This document shows, in pieces, positions 1-13,000 of a stretch of 64,000 nt of DNA. The number at the start of each line of letters is the position of its first letter. The first letter of the stretch is position 1. The translations under genes and the position numbers were made by a program. The notes below the pieces were generated by a model that was not told the DNA's origin, did not search any database, and saw only the letters and a program-made list of their open reading frames with translations. Source of the DNA: Ustilaginoidea virens (lineage: Eukaryota; Ascomycota; Sordariomycetes; Hypocreales; Clavicipitaceae); NCBI RefSeq assembly GCF_000687475.1, contig NC_057318.1, forward strand, positions 2,294,001 through 2,358,000. The letters are read 5' to 3'.

Positions 1-677
1 CGATGTCGCGGCACGATGTCACGAGATCCTCACTATAGTTCTTCTTCGGGCCATGTGTTTGCTTGGAGATATGACCCGGGAGATCTCTGCAATAAACTTA
101 TCATTGTGCCTTAAAAAACGTATGGATCTCAAGGGAATTGCAGGGCTTATGACAAGGCGGCGAGGCGAGTTCGGGTAAGTCGTCTGCCTGCCGTATTCAC
201 ACGATTTCGCTTCAATAAATAGAACATTGCACGGAAAATACTATATATTTTTTTCAAAATACCCAAGGTAAGTTCTACTATTGTAGCTTCAACATCTAGG
301 TACCTATGTACCTACCTCTTACCTTGGGTTAGGAGCTGGTAGTTTACTCCGTACCAACCTGCTCGCAACTCACAAACACCAGACTAAAATAAATAAAAAC
401 CTCCTCCAATCCGCGGTCGGGGCCCACCCACTGTCTTTGCCCCGCCTTTTTGTGCGCACCTTGTTTTTGAAAATTGATCTGATTGCGGCACAGCGTCTTC
501 AGCCTACTTGACCACATGCACTAGGGCTTTCATTCCATCCTCTGGGCTTGCACATCCGTCAGGTCTCTCTGTTCGGAGCGTTGCAGCAGCAAAATCATAT
601 CCCCATCGGAAGTTCTTGCAACTTGGCTGTCTCGGGGCTGTTTTCTCTTCAAGTATGCCATACCTGGTCTAATTGCC
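1..677. other. Upstream region of the SRP72 gene
   Basis: No gene is supported here. The base composition is that of normal, unmutated gene-island DNA. A C/T-rich stretch at about 395-470 and the final 150 bases before the start codon at 678 probably include the promoter and 5' leader of SRP72. No TATA box is obvious. The one clear structure is a long inverted repeat at 261-329, listed separately. Confidence 0.5.
261..329. repeat. 12-bp perfect inverted repeat with AGGTACCT-type loop
   Basis: ACCCAAGGTAAG at 261-272 is the exact reverse complement of CTTACCTTGGGT at 318-329. The 45-base loop between them contains repeated AGGTACCTA/GTACCTACCT words. It could form a hairpin in DNA or RNA about 350 bases upstream of the SRP72 start. 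No function is assigned. Confidence 0.6.
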
Positions 678-2718
678 ATGCCTCAAGATCCTGCTACTCG
701 CCTGGCTGCTTTGCTACGGGCAGCCTCCATAGATGATCATGAAGAAATCCTCAGCGCAGCCAACATCGCCATCAGGGCCAACCCGAACAACGAAACGGCA
801 CATCACACAAGAGTTACTGCCTTGCTGAAATTGGATCGATTCGCCGAGGCTTTGCGAGCTATATCTGACGGGGACCTGAAGCTAGGAACATCTTGCGTCT
901 TGGAGAGGACATATGCCCTTTACAAGCTGGGAAAATTAGAAGAGGCTGCCAGCGTCCTTGGGTCCAGTGGACTTCTTAACCGAGGTCTGACTCACGTTGC
1001 TGCTCAGGTTGCCTATCGTGCAGAGAAATTCGATAAAGCTCAGTCGATTTACCACCAACTCATGGCTGGCGACGCTGCTGAGAATCATGATGTGAGGATC
1101 AATATCAAAGCCTCTCAAGCCCAAGCCGAATGGAAAACTCTATCTGGATCCAGTAACTTTGAGCCGGAAAAGATGCCAGATACCTTTGAGCTTTGCTACA
1201 ACGCTGCGTGCGCCAGTATTGCCAGAGCATCTCTGGGCACTGCTTCACGGCTTTTGCATCGAGCACTGGCTTTATGTGATGCTTCTGATGAGTTGACTAG
1301 GACAGAAAAAGAAGATGAGCGCAAGCCCATTCTAGCCCAACAGGCTTTCGTTTTGGCCAAGCTGGGACGGATGGATCGTGCTACAGAGACTTTGTCTTCA
1401 TTCGACTTGGATGCGTAAGCTTCAGAGCCATTCCCCTGCTCTTTTTCTTTCCCCTCTTTATCTCTGTCTTTTAAAATGCCATCTATACCTACTAATCCAT
1501 TCATGTCGCAAGAGCAGTGAGACAGATGATGATTTCAAACTCATTGTTCAGAATAATCGCCTGGCGCTCGAAGCTGAACCGAGAAATCCCTTTCTGTTGG
1601 AGCGTCAGATCACGTCATGGAGGATGACCTTACAAGACAAGGCAAAACTTTTCGACTTTCAGTTGAGAATTCTTGAGAGGAATTCTTCCATTGCTGACGT
1701 CGAGGCGCACAAAATTAATGGTGTCAGAAGTAGGACTCAGAGAGCTATCAAGCAAGCTCAGTTGCCCTCATCTGATTCTGAAATCAACAGCATATCTCTC
1801 ATAGGCACGGCGGCAGAAACGCAAGGCATGCAAAATAAAAGCCTCTTAGAATTCATGGCTGCCCTTCTCAAGAAACAGCCTTATGACACAGCTCTTGTTC
1901 TTACCATCATACAATACCACCTGGAGCACAAAAACCCTACCGCTGCTCTCCATACACTCGAGTCTTTCTTCTCTCTTCTCGAAAGACCCAACAAGGAGAA
2001 TTTGCACTTCGTCAGATTCAGTCCTGGCCTGGTTGCGCTAGCTGTATTCCTAAAAAATAGAAAGGGAAAACATACTTCAGCTAAGACGGAGCTCGCTAAT
2101 GCTGCAAAATTCTGGTGCAATCATCCCGCTGGCCCCGCTGCGTCGCTTTTGAAAGAGGCCGGGACGGAGTTGGTGTCATCTTTCAGTGAAGATGAGCTGG
2201 AGTGCGCCGGGGCTGCTTTCGCCAGACTTTATGATGACAATCCAACTTCGGCCATCCCCGCAGCCGGTTTAGTCGCTTCTTTGGCAGCTTCTGATGCTTC
2301 AGCAGTCGCAAAACACATTAAACAGTTTCCGTCTATCGAAAGCCTTGTCAACGGTATCGATGTCGAGAATCTCGTTGATATAGGCGTTGCAGCCCCCACT
2401 GGCTCTTCTTCCTCTAAAAAGAGGGTACCCCAGGACGATGTGACTGGTGATAATGCTGCTAAGAAGCGGAAGAGAAGAAGGTTGCCAAAGAACGTTGTGG
2501 AAGACAAAACGCCTGATCCGGAAAGATGGCTTCCCCTACGTGACAGATCAACCTACAGGCTAAAGGGGAAAAAGGGACGTAGGAAGGCTGCCGAGTCCAC
2601 ACAAGGTGGCGTTATCAAAGAGGAAGAAACCATAGGTCTTGTCGGAGGCGGAGACGTCAAAGTGGAGAGAGCAACTGCGTCAAGTTCAACCAAGAAGAAG
2701 AAGAAGTCTAAGAAATAA
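678..2718 (+). CDS. SRP72: Signal recognition particle subunit SRP72
   Basis: SRP72 is a cytosolic scaffold protein of the signal recognition particle. Together with SRP68 it binds SRP RNA during targeting of ribosomes to the ER. The model is join(678..1414, 1515..2718), giving 646 residues. The intron 1415-1514 starts GTAAGC and carries a TACTAAT branch site near 1488. The acceptor is a tandem AGAG, and only the second AG (1513-1514) keeps the frame. The N-terminal two thirds is helical and TPR-like, with a start resembling known fungal SRP72 (ALLRAASIDDHEEIL). The C-terminus has the family hallmark: a basic run (KKRKRRRLPKN), then PDPERWLP at about residues 579-586, then a Lys-rich tail. 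The length fits fungal SRP72. The next gene converges on it from the right. Confidence 0.93.
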
Positions 2719-3525
2719 ATGAAATTCTGTTTAAGAAGGATCTGCCGTCTATGCAGAGGTGTGGGGGGAAGTAAGGATATAAATGAACTGATCTCGGGTG
2801 CAAGACGTAAGCTCCCTCCGTTCACCAGTCAGAACTCTGGCAGAGGCTGAAGACTATCTACCTCGTAGTTTTAGATTCATATATACGTAATATTTGGTCT
2901 TGTCTCTTCTTCGAATCCTAATTCCCAATTCAGGAGCAGGCTGCCTATTCTATGGCATAAACCTAATTCAACACATCATGTTTCAATGCGTTTTGTTTAT
3001 GTATGGCTGGCTGGTGCATGCATACTCGGGAAAGTACGATTCCTAGCCAGGAGTTGCACTGGAACGAAAGCTCGTTTCATATGCGGTGCAACTGACCAAA
3101 AGTGCGGTTGCGAAGGACAACCTGCCATTGAATAGCACACTTCTCAAATCCGCTAGCGTTCGCAAACGTCCACCAGGCAAAAGGTCCTTGCCGCTCATAG
3201 CTTTTCCCGTCACAACTTACCCTACCACCCTTTTTATATCCGTTGCGTACCAACCAGGCATGTTATGGGCGAGAGAAATCTTCTCGAAACCAGACCATCG
3301 GCCATAACGCTTATGCATCGATTCAACGGGCCGTCCATGATTATCACCAGGGAGTCTTCCACTCTCTTATTTTCTCTCTGGCTTTCGATGTTCTTTCTTC
3401 ACATGAAAACTTCCACTCTCTTATTTTCTCTCTGGCTTTCGATGTTCTTTCTTCACATGAAAACTTCCACATACAAGTAGCAGTCCGAATTGCTGATCAG
3501 CTTTCTGTTAATTGAAAACCCTTTC
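2719..3525. other. Convergent intergenic region with both 3' ends
   Basis: These 807 bases lie between the stop codons of SRP72 (+) and the Sec7 gene (-), so they hold both 3' UTRs. No gene is supported. The short reading frames seen here come from an exact 54-bp tandem duplication at 3357-3464. Confidence 0.6.
3357..3470 (+). repeat. Exact 54-bp tandem duplication
   Basis: Bases 3357-3410 and 3411-3464 are identical. The first six bases of the unit (TTCCAC) recur at 3465-3470. The unit is pyrimidine-rich and lies within 170 bases of the stop codon of the Sec7 gene, probably in its 3' UTR. Perfect identity implies a recent duplication or a polymorphic minisatellite. Confidence 0.95.
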
Positions 3526-6500
3526 TTACGCCGTGACCGCCTGCGTCGGGTGGCTTGGGATCACATCATGCTCTTGTTCAGACTTTCCTTCCTCCTCAGC
3601 TAAATTGTCGTTTTCGCCCGGTTCATCTTCCCTTCTTCCTTCTGTTTCGTACGGCATCTCGTCGTCAGTAGAAGCCTTTCCAATACCAAACTTATCTTCC
3701 CTGTCGGTCCGGGGTTGGGAGGGCCGCTGTCCGTCGGATGAGCAAGAAGCGTCCTCACTATCAGGGCCTGAAGCAACTATCGGCCCCCCACGAGACGCAC
3801 TTTTCGCTCCTTGGAATCTCAGCTTATTTTTGTCGGGTTTTTTAAAGCTGTCCACGGTGGCAGTGCCTGCAATTGCCCCTGAACTTCTCCTGCTATTCGA
3901 ATTGTTGGATTCGAACGGTGTTTCAGGCGCAGCATGAAAGGCCTCGTCAAGCTCATCAACGAGCAAACGCGAGACAATCGGCTGTTCTACCTGAAGTGTT
4001 TGCTGCTGCTTGCGACACAGGATCTTCTCTTCTTGTGACAAGGTTTGCAGCTCCGTACCCAGGTTAATGACAGACGCCTTTTTGCCGTGAACCACAAAAC
4101 TTCCAGTACCCCGGGATAAGAATGTTTCACCAGTCGCACCATCCAAAGAATTCGAGGTTGATGCACTGGCATCTCTCCCTCTCTTGCTGCGATGGTGTGA
4201 AAGGTGTCCAGCGCTCTCCCTAAGAGTTCGCTGCAAACTTCGCCTAATCTTGTTTCTCTCTAGCTTGTCACGCTCTGCTGGAGGTCCATATTCAAGCATC
4301 TCAGCTGACGAAGACACCTTTGATTTATCGACTGAGCTCCGCCTTGATCTCCCTTCCCATAATCCGGCCTGTTTGAGGAAATCGCGTTCATCCGCATCCA
4401 CATCATCCTGGTTGTCTGATCTTCCTCCAGAAAAAGTCTTATCACCTTCTCGAGACGTGTTGCATTGTGAAGTAGAAGCCAGTATATGCGACACAAATGA
4501 CGGAGTGTTGCTTGATACAGAGCCATTTCGGGTATTGGTAGCATTCGACATCACACGCGCCGTCTCCATTGTTGAAGACTGCGGCAGCTGGGAAGCAGTC
4601 AGGACCGAGGGAGCCAGGTCTGGAGCAAGACCAACGAAGCTGGAAGCACGCGACAGTGAATCCTCTGTAGGTGTCTGCGGATTGAGATTGGGCACAGGTG
4701 CACTATCGGGCTTGCAATCTGTCTGACTGACCAAACGTCTTGGTGTTTGCGTCGATTCTTCGCTATCAAGATCTGGCTGCTTGATGGTTGAACAAATATC
4801 GTCATCTGCTAGGTCTTGGATGAGAATGTCTCGGTGACATTTTTCTCGCCAAATGTCCATGCGAGTCCACTTTAACTGCGCGGACAACCGAGCTGCAGCC
4901 AGCAATATGTGTTCTCTTGTTCTTGGCTGAATCGGTGCGAGTATCAGAAGATGTCTTGCATTCCTCAGCTGTTCCTCTAGCTGCTTTTGACTTTCTTCAA
5001 CCTTCTTGTCAGCTTCGCGAATCTTTTGTTGCATGCAATCCCGCCTTGCGGCTTGGATATCTTCCGCCATCTTATGGTCAATATACCCTCGGGCAATTGA
5101 TACGGGACCTGTAGGGGTTTGAATGAGGTGACTTGTATCTGCGCTTTCCAGTCGTCGTATGCCACGACGACCCTGGCCATCGTAGTTGGCCCCGACTACA
5201 CCGCGCATGCGAACGCCTGAAGTTCTGAAGGCGGCAGCATAGTTCAGTTTTGCCAGCCAGTCATTACGCTCTTCTTCGTTATCTGCCAAAAGAACCTCAT
5301 CCAGTCCTTCTTGTCGCACGTATACAAAAGCATTCTTGTGCTTCCTGTATGTACTGTCCACGAGAGCAACAGCAGCATGAGTAGACATCAAAGAATCGGG
5401 TTTGAATTCTTCCAAAGGTGGTTTGAAGATAACTGGTATCCCATCATGCCCACTCCTGAGATGATTCTCGTGTTGATGCATCAGATTTTTAACCCAACTT
5501 ATATTGCGGAAAAAGTACAACTGAGCGCCGGTCAGTATTGCGCCCCATTCCTGCCAAGGAGAGCGAGTCTTCCTCTTCTTGGCATCTTTCCGCCAAAGCA
5601 AGCCAACTTTGGTGACTTTGATGTCCACAATGCCCGGGTGGGCATCGTCGGGGTTTGAGGCAGTCTGCTCCGACATGAATGCATCTGGTCGCGATCTCGC
5701 TGAAACGATCTGTAAGACACCCGTCCTGAAAAAGGTGTTTTGTAAATCCTTCAAATTGAAGCATGGAGCAGTTCCTAGGTAGTTGTAATGGTCTTCTAAA
5801 TGCATGGCATCTTTCAAGTTCGGTCGCAAAGCATCCAAATTGCCGTCCAAGATAAGGGTGTATGGATCTATAGGCTCCCTCGTGGCTCTTTTAGCAGGGT
5901 CAGCAACATTCCCAGATATTATTGGTTTTCTCCCAGACTTTTTCGTCTGATTTCGTTCGCTTGCCAGATTCAAATCATCTTCTACATGAATGAACGGCGT
6001 GTAGGATATGTTATCGTAAAAACATTCAAGTATATCGTCAAATATACCCTCGCCTCGAGTGTTTTTCAAGTAATCGGACTTCTGCATCTTACGTTTGTTA
6101 TTCTTGTTGAAAACATCTGTATGAAGAATGAGTAGCGAGAACGCGATGAAATATGCTTGGTCTGGTGACGAATATATGCCTGGGTTGCATTCGTGGTACC
6201 TGTTGGCGAAGGCCTGTAAGCATCGATCGATTTGCTGCGTCTCTTTGGGAAGTTCAGCCTCCATGAGCAATTTCCTGATCGCCATGTCCATGGGATCCCC
6301 AAAGAAACTAAAGCTACGCATGTAGCTTCTAAGTACGGCAGCAGAGAAGGCGTCGGTGCCTCTTGCCAGAGCAGACGCCACGGCCCCACGACTCACCACA
6401 CCCTCTAATCTTGCGAGGTAGTTGGCAGGAGATTCGTCATCCTTCCGTTCCGGCAGAAGGGACGAGTCTCTTGGAAGCTGCAGGGAATTGCTCTTTGACC

Positions 6501-7743
6501 CAATCGAGCCAGGGGTGGCTGGTGTCAAGGTTCCTTGTCGGCTTAGCTCTGAATTTTGTCGGATGCGACCCAATCCGAATAAATCGCCTAAGCTTTTGCG
6601 TCCAGTAGATGTTGATGTTCGCGTAGTTGGGGGTGATAAGTGATCGTCTGTTGAATCCCTGCCTACAGAGCTCATTGTAGATGATCGACCCCGCAGGAAG
6701 CTGGCTCTTGTGGGCGATGAATGGCCGGATCGGCTCTCTGTTCCCTTCATAACACTTGATCCGGTCACAAAATCGTGACGCGCTTGACTATGTTCCTTGC
6801 CTTCGTTTCCTTTTCTGATGGTCGCACTTCGGGATGACGTTGGTCGTGAATCAGTTGTTAAAGCCAGGGACGCCAAAGATGAGTTTTTGGCGAATCCTGC
6901 ACTTTTCTGCGGTAGGTGGGAGAGAGCAAAAAAAGGCTGCGAAGGTTTCTTGTTCCTTCGCAACTTGAAGAACGGCGTGGTATTATGAGCTCGCTTCGGT
7001 GGCATGACCGGGCTCAACCCATAGATATGATCGGCGGAACTTGCATCAGATCGGGGTGACTCCGACTGCCGGTTGCTGTATGGGTGCAGAGACAGAGTAT
7101 TTATGACTGAAGCGGCCTGAAGTGATGGCCGACGTTGGGCAAATGTGTCCAGGGTCAGAGTTGGAGTGCTGCTACGCTCGCCATTCACGTCATGTGATTC
7201 TCCAAGGAGTCCAGAAGCACTATCGTGTTGACGCTCAGCCCCAAAAGCGTCTATGGGATGGCGGGTTTTGCGAGGAAGCGAGCTCACTTCAGGATCGGTA
7301 ACATCACTCGCAGAAAGTGTTGTGATAATGGCAGGAGCTGTGGATAAATCATTAATGCTGGTCTTGATTCAACAGAGAAAGGGCGATGTTATCAATGACA
7401 TACGTCGAGGAATGGGTGGGAGTGTTTCAGCCTGCTGCTTCAATCGCAGTGACAATTGGGAGTCGGATGCGTTGCGGTGTCGTAGCATAGAGAAACGTCG
7501 AGATGCATTCCGTTGTTGGGCATCTGTGACAGTGAGTTCTGGTATGAGACCGAACTGATCAGATTCGAGCGTTGCCTGGCGAGAAAGGTATATTGAGTCT
7601 TCAGATCCGGTGAGCTGGGGTATCGGCGGGAGAGAGGGCACAAGATCACGCTCATTGCTCGGTGGTTGCGAAATACTTAATAGTGTATGGCGTCGTATGT
7701 CCGTCTCACTGCCCATGTTGCCTCGCCGGCGAAGGAAAGGCAT
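3526..7743 (-). CDS. Sec7/PH-domain Arf guanine nucleotide exchange factor (Syt1-like)
   Basis: This protein should activate Arf-type GTPases in Golgi/endosomal traffic. The model is complement(join(3526..7337, 7404..7743)), giving 1383 residues. The intron 7338-7403 is 66 nt (donor GTATGT, acceptor CCACAG). It is a multiple of three and contains an in-frame TGA, so without it the frame breaks once. The start at 7743 has a good context (TCACC before ATG) and opens MPFLRRRG. The N-terminal ~410 residues are Ser/Thr/Pro-rich and disordered. The Sec7 domain is at ~415-560: LPKETQQIDR carries the catalytic glutamate finger (~479), and LHTDVFNKNNKRKM matches the second Sec7 motif. A PH domain follows at ~687-818, then a coiled-coil region at ~860-955, then a long acidic/Ser-rich tail. 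Family assignment is firm; orthology to yeast Syt1 is inferred from the Sec7-PH order. Confidence 0.9.
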
Positions 7744-8438
7744 GGTGACGGAGAAATTCGCATGATACCCGCTATGCTTGGCCGCTCTGGTCGGGTAATG
7801 TCGCCCAAGATGTCGAGAAGAGAGGCAGAACTGGGACAGAATTATCAAGGCATGTATTGGGGTTAAAATTAGAACCAACTGTCTTGTGGCAACTAAAGGT
7901 TTCCAAGTCGCAGATTTCATCAAATGCCAACTTGCGTGCCGGCACTTGAGTACGAAAGCGTCTCTGAGTGACAACAAAACTACTGTGGGTGTTTGGTGAA
8001 GTAACTTCTTCGCATCCGCGCAGCGGATGATTGATTCTGTTGTTGCATACAAGTCCAGGGGCTCTAGTTGGTAAGGGCGTTCGAAAGCCGTAGCAGATAG
8101 ATGCACTGATATCTTATCGCAGATATTAGTGTCCGTGCAGGACTCATTATAAGGGTTCTCATCCAATTACGTGCGCCTGGCGCACTCGAGTACGCCTTGC
8201 GAAATAAACGACTTATGAAATAAGTGGGGGAATAGTTTCCACTATTAATATTCCTTTAAAGGTGCTAAGGTGCAGCTCTTGTATTAGACCCACTTTTTGC
8301 TAAATACCTAGCAGGTACCTCCTTCTTACTAGACCGCAAAATATTAGGTATTAATATCCTTATAGCTAATAACTAACATCAAGAGGTATAATAACTACTA
8401 AATACAGCCTATTAATTAGGACATAATACCTATTTTCT
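7744..8438. other. Promoter side of the Sec7 gene and edge of the repeat block
   Basis: The first ~420 bases have ordinary composition and probably hold the promoter and 5' leader of the Sec7 gene. The frame stays open upstream to 8166, but that extension does not look like conserved protein. From about 8210 the sequence turns A+T-rich and TpA-rich, marking the start of RIP-affected DNA. No gene is supported. Confidence 0.5.
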
Positions 8439-8761
8439 ATAGCTAAGATAGTAAAAAAACTCTTCGCGATTTCGCCCGCACCTAGGTAGCGGCACGGAAC
8501 CGCCTCTAAAATCAATTCTAATAATCCTAATCGCTTCCTCTCGTCCGTTTACCCCCCTCGCCTATAATACATCGCGTCCAAAGAGTAGGCGCGGTAGGCG
8601 CGAACGAAGTAATAGATATTAACGGAGGGAATAAGGGCGGCATTATATACAGCCGCTATAACCCTACCACTACGATTGCGAATAGTATATAGTATAACTA
8701 GACCGAAACCGAGCCTACCTAGGAGCAGAAGCAACCTACTACTATTATAATTAAAGAATCG

Positions 8762-10030
8762 ATGAAAGAGCTCTAGGATTATATCCCCTTAGTAGTATTA
8801 AGACGAGTGCGAGAAATTATAAAAACTATGGCCGATGCGGCCCATAATAAGGCTACCTTAGACCCTATTAGTACCCTTACCGATATAATTTCGAAGACTA
8901 TCGAAAAAGCTATTAAATCAGCCCTCTAGGATATCTTAAAATAGGCGCCGGCTACCACCTAGGCAAATATCGCAGCATAAGATTACGCCGCTACTACTAT
9001 ACCACCCTAATATACTGTCGCTCCCCTTCTAGTCCCGCTATATATCTATAGGGAAATTTTAATCAAAGGCAATAGTATTAGCAAGGTCCTATGCAACTGA
9101 ATACCGGTCGAAATTATAAATACTATTAATAGAGCTACTACTAGGAATACCGTAGTCGCGGTATATAGGCTACGCAGCAGCAATACTATCGTTACCTTTA
9201 TAGAAGAAGCAGTAAAAAGTCTCATTACCGATATAACCTAGGTCTAACCCGCCTTCAGGCAGGAAGTAGAATTAAACTAATGCTTATTTAGTCTTATTAT
9301 TAAGAATTTCCCTACCAGCTATATAGCAAATATCGCAACTAAAGAAATCTACTAAAACCTTACTAAAGCGAACGGAAAAGGCTTTATTAGAGCCTCCCCC
9401 CGCCGCCTATATAGGACCGCCATACATACGCCCCTAATTATAGGCGTAAACTCTATTGACCTCGCTAATAAGCTCTATAAGTCTGGTATTATCTACTAGG
9501 TAAAGATATTTAAAGCTGAACCTTATAATAACGCCTTATACCCCAAATAGTACTATAACTGCTTTAAGTTTGGATATATTGCGGCCTATTATATAGTGGC
9601 CCTGCGGTACGGCCGATATGGCGTGGAAAGGCACCTAGAAGGGGAGTAGGCCTGCCTAATAGTCTCCTATAGATAAAGGGAGTTATACCTTAACTATAAA
9701 GGCCCATACCTAGTATGGTCCTGCCTCTATAGAACCTCGAATGAATAGTAGGAGTTAGCTAGGAATTCTTATACTAGCCGACCTAGGCTCTTTATAGCGC
9801 CTCTTATAATATCTGCAAATGCTACTCTTATTACGGAATAGAACCGATATAAAGTAGCTAGCGCTTTGCCCCTAAAGGAACTAATCGAGCGTATTATCTT
9901 AAGAGGATCCTCCCTATATAAATACAGCTGCCGCCCTAGCTAAAGGGGCTCTATCTCTAGAGGAATATTTAATGCTAGATTAAATTATACCCTTACTGCA
10001 TTTTTATAACCGGTCTTAATACTAAGATAG
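8762..10030 (+). pseudogene. LINE ORF1, gag-like zinc-knuckle protein (decayed)
   Basis: Reading from ATG 8762 the frame is consistent for about 420 codons and is interrupted only by TAA/TAG, as expected from RIP. Near 9548-9610 it contains a CCHC-type knuckle with RIP damage (YYNCFKFGYIAAYYI, cysteines and histidine partly turned to Tyr). A second degenerate knuckle follows (ALRYGRYGVERHLEGE). ORF1 proteins of this type bind element RNA. The N-terminal part has no feature I can name. Confidence 0.65.
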
Positions 10031-10079
10031 ATTAAGACCCTATTAGCCCTAGAGTCTGTACCTACTTTAGCCCCGACCT

Positions 10080-13000
10080 CTGCCTCTATTGTAACTACCG
10101 ATATACTACTATTATTAACCCCTATATACCTATCTGTATAATATTAGTCTTCTATTGGAATATATAGAAGAAAACCTCCTTTATACGAATAGCGCTTTAC
10201 TACTAAAGCGAACCTAATGTTATAGCGATCTAAAAACCCGCCGCGCCTAGCTATGCCCTATTAAGCCTAAGCCTTAGTAAATATATATTAGTAGCTTATA
10301 GCAGACGAGCGGCGATATATATCTATAAGCGGTACGGTCCTAATATATAGACTACTAAGAAAGGACCTAACTAGTATAAGGTCTGCCTCTTTAAAACCGA
10401 TATTTACTTTATCTATTCCCCGGGCTATAAATATAATTAGACTACCCCCCTTATAGACCTTATAAGGCTCCTACCCTAACCCTAAAGTATATTTATTAGG
10501 GATTTTAATATATACTATCCCTTATAGGATAGCCTAGATAGAACCTTACTTAATATTAATACCCTTTTCGACCTTATGATGCGGTAGAGACTCAGCCTAG
10601 CGACCCCCCGCGGCGAAATTATATAGCCAGCGCTAAATAAAAGAAATAGTACTATAGACCATACCTAGGTTATATAAGACCTTACTATTAAGTACCTCGG
10701 CAATATAAACCTCGCTAAGTCTGACTATATCCTATAGCTTATTTATATTAATACTAGCAACCTATAAGCCGCTAAAGCCTACCTAAAAAATAGCTAAAAA
10801 TCCCTCGACCGATATTTTACTTAGGTAGAAGCTAAAAACCGCCTTATGCCTGCCGCTACTACGGCCCTGCTTAGCTCTCCCGAAGAAATAGATATATATA
10901 CTAAATAGCTTACTTACTAACTCTAAGAAATTATAGATATTATAGCCCTAAAGAAAACCCCTAAAGCCCCCGCTATAGAACCGTAGTAGAATAACCATAT
11001 AAAAATAGCCGCTATCGCTACGAAGAAAGTATACTAGAAGTAGGCAGTATATTATACCCCTAAAAACTATAGGGCCGCCTAAGATATAAAAGCTATTTAA
11101 ACCTAGGTCGTATAAAAAGAGCGATAATGCTCTTAGAGAGAGGCATTAAAGAAAGCTATAGTATAGAATATAGACTTTTAGTCCTTAGAACGATAGGCTA
11201 GACTATATAGTAGCCTCCCTCCTAAGTCTAAGGAGATCCTACTACTCTAATATACTAGCCCTAGCCACCCTTTAGTAACTATATATAGCGAAAAAGTATA
11301 GGTCCTCACTTAATATTTCTTCCCCTAGTCCTATACAATATTTAAAGATATACTAGACCTAACCTTCCCCTAACTTACTAATATAGAGTTCCCGCTATAT
11401 AAGAGATTTATATATAAAAAGGTCCGCACCACCCTTTATTATATAGCCAGCTAAAAGGCCCCTAGACTAAACGGGCTACCTATAGGATTCCTTAAGGCAT
11501 ATAGCCCCCCCTTAATTACAGCTCTTACCTACCTTTTTAATAAGTCTTACTATATTAGGCATTACCTGGCTTAATTCTAAGAGGCCCGTATAATCGTACT
11601 AAGAAAGCTAGGAAAAAAACCAAAAGAATACTCTAAAGCAAGAGGCTAAAAACCGATATCCTTATTTAATTTAACCGGTAAAGTCCTAGAAGCTATAGTA
11701 GCGTGCTAGCTTACTGCTATCCTTAAGGAGGGCAACCTATTCCCAGACCTTTAAATAGGAAATAGAGCTAATTATTTTATAAATATAGCCCTTAATACTC
11801 TTATAGAAATAATTCGTATAGTGTAGCACTATAGCAGGATCGCCTTACTTCTCTAGCTTAATATATCTACAGCCTTTAATATAGTAAACTATATTCGATT
11901 TACCTATCTACTCTTAGAAAAGGGATTACTACTATAGATTATAGTATAAATTTACAGCTTTACCGACTCTTATATAATATAAATTCACTTTAAAGGCAAA
12001 TTAACTAATAACCTACTTATTACTATTAGGGTCCTATAAAGGTCCCCCCTCTCCCTTATTTTCTTCCTAGTCTATATTATACTACTCTACGAGAGGCTTA
12101 AAGAAATAGCCTTTACTATTACCCTAAGGTTCGCAGATAATACTAATATTATAGTATATAGGAGGAGTATAAGGGAGACCTAGACCCTATTTAAAAAGGC
12201 ATAAATAATTTATAAAGAGTGGTCTAAATAAGCCAGGCTTAATTTTAACCTAAAGAAGAGTAAGCTTATCTATTTTATATATGCCTATAAGGCAGATAAG
12301 ATGCCGGTCCGATTTAAGACTATAATAATTCAGCTAAAATAGTACGCCTATTTCCTAGGGGTTAAAATCTACTAAAAACTTTAGTAGCATAAATACCGCG
12401 CAAAAATAGCTAAAAAGCTCGAGCAGTAGCGACTCGCCCTTATAGCAATAGCGGCCTCTATATAGGGATATTAATATAGGGAGGCCTAATTAGTCTATAT
12501 ATAGGTTATTCGCACTACTATCGCCTTCGGCGCGGGAGTTTAGTATACCCCTACCGCCCCTAATAGGGTGGCGAAAAGTATTGTAAAATTATTAACTATA
12601 GAATAATTATCTTACTTTTAAACTGTTATTAGGGCCTTTAAGGCTATACCGATAGATATCCTCGAGATTAAGGCAGCTATACTACCTATCGACTTATACT
12701 TAAATTATATCTGCTAGCGATTCTTAGAAAAGATAGTAAAGACCGGGATAGCTAAGCGAATTAACCGCGCCTCTACTATAGTAGCAGTAATACTCTAACG
12801 CTATCGGCGGAGCGATTATAAAGAACCCTAGATATATATCCCGTTCCTAGAATTCGACCTATAGTAGCTAATAGCTAAGGAATACTTAGTAAAAGAGTAG
12901 CTTATTAGGTAATCTAAATATTAAGCCGCTATAAGAGCGAGATAGCAGCAGTACGGGCCTATAGCGGTAGAGAGGGCCTTAGACTTTTAATCTATAGCTA

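Noticed and set aside
7744..8166. N-terminal extension of the Sec7 protein up to 8166
   Set aside because: The frame is open but its predicted sequence does not resemble protein of the family, and the ATG at 7743 has a better context.
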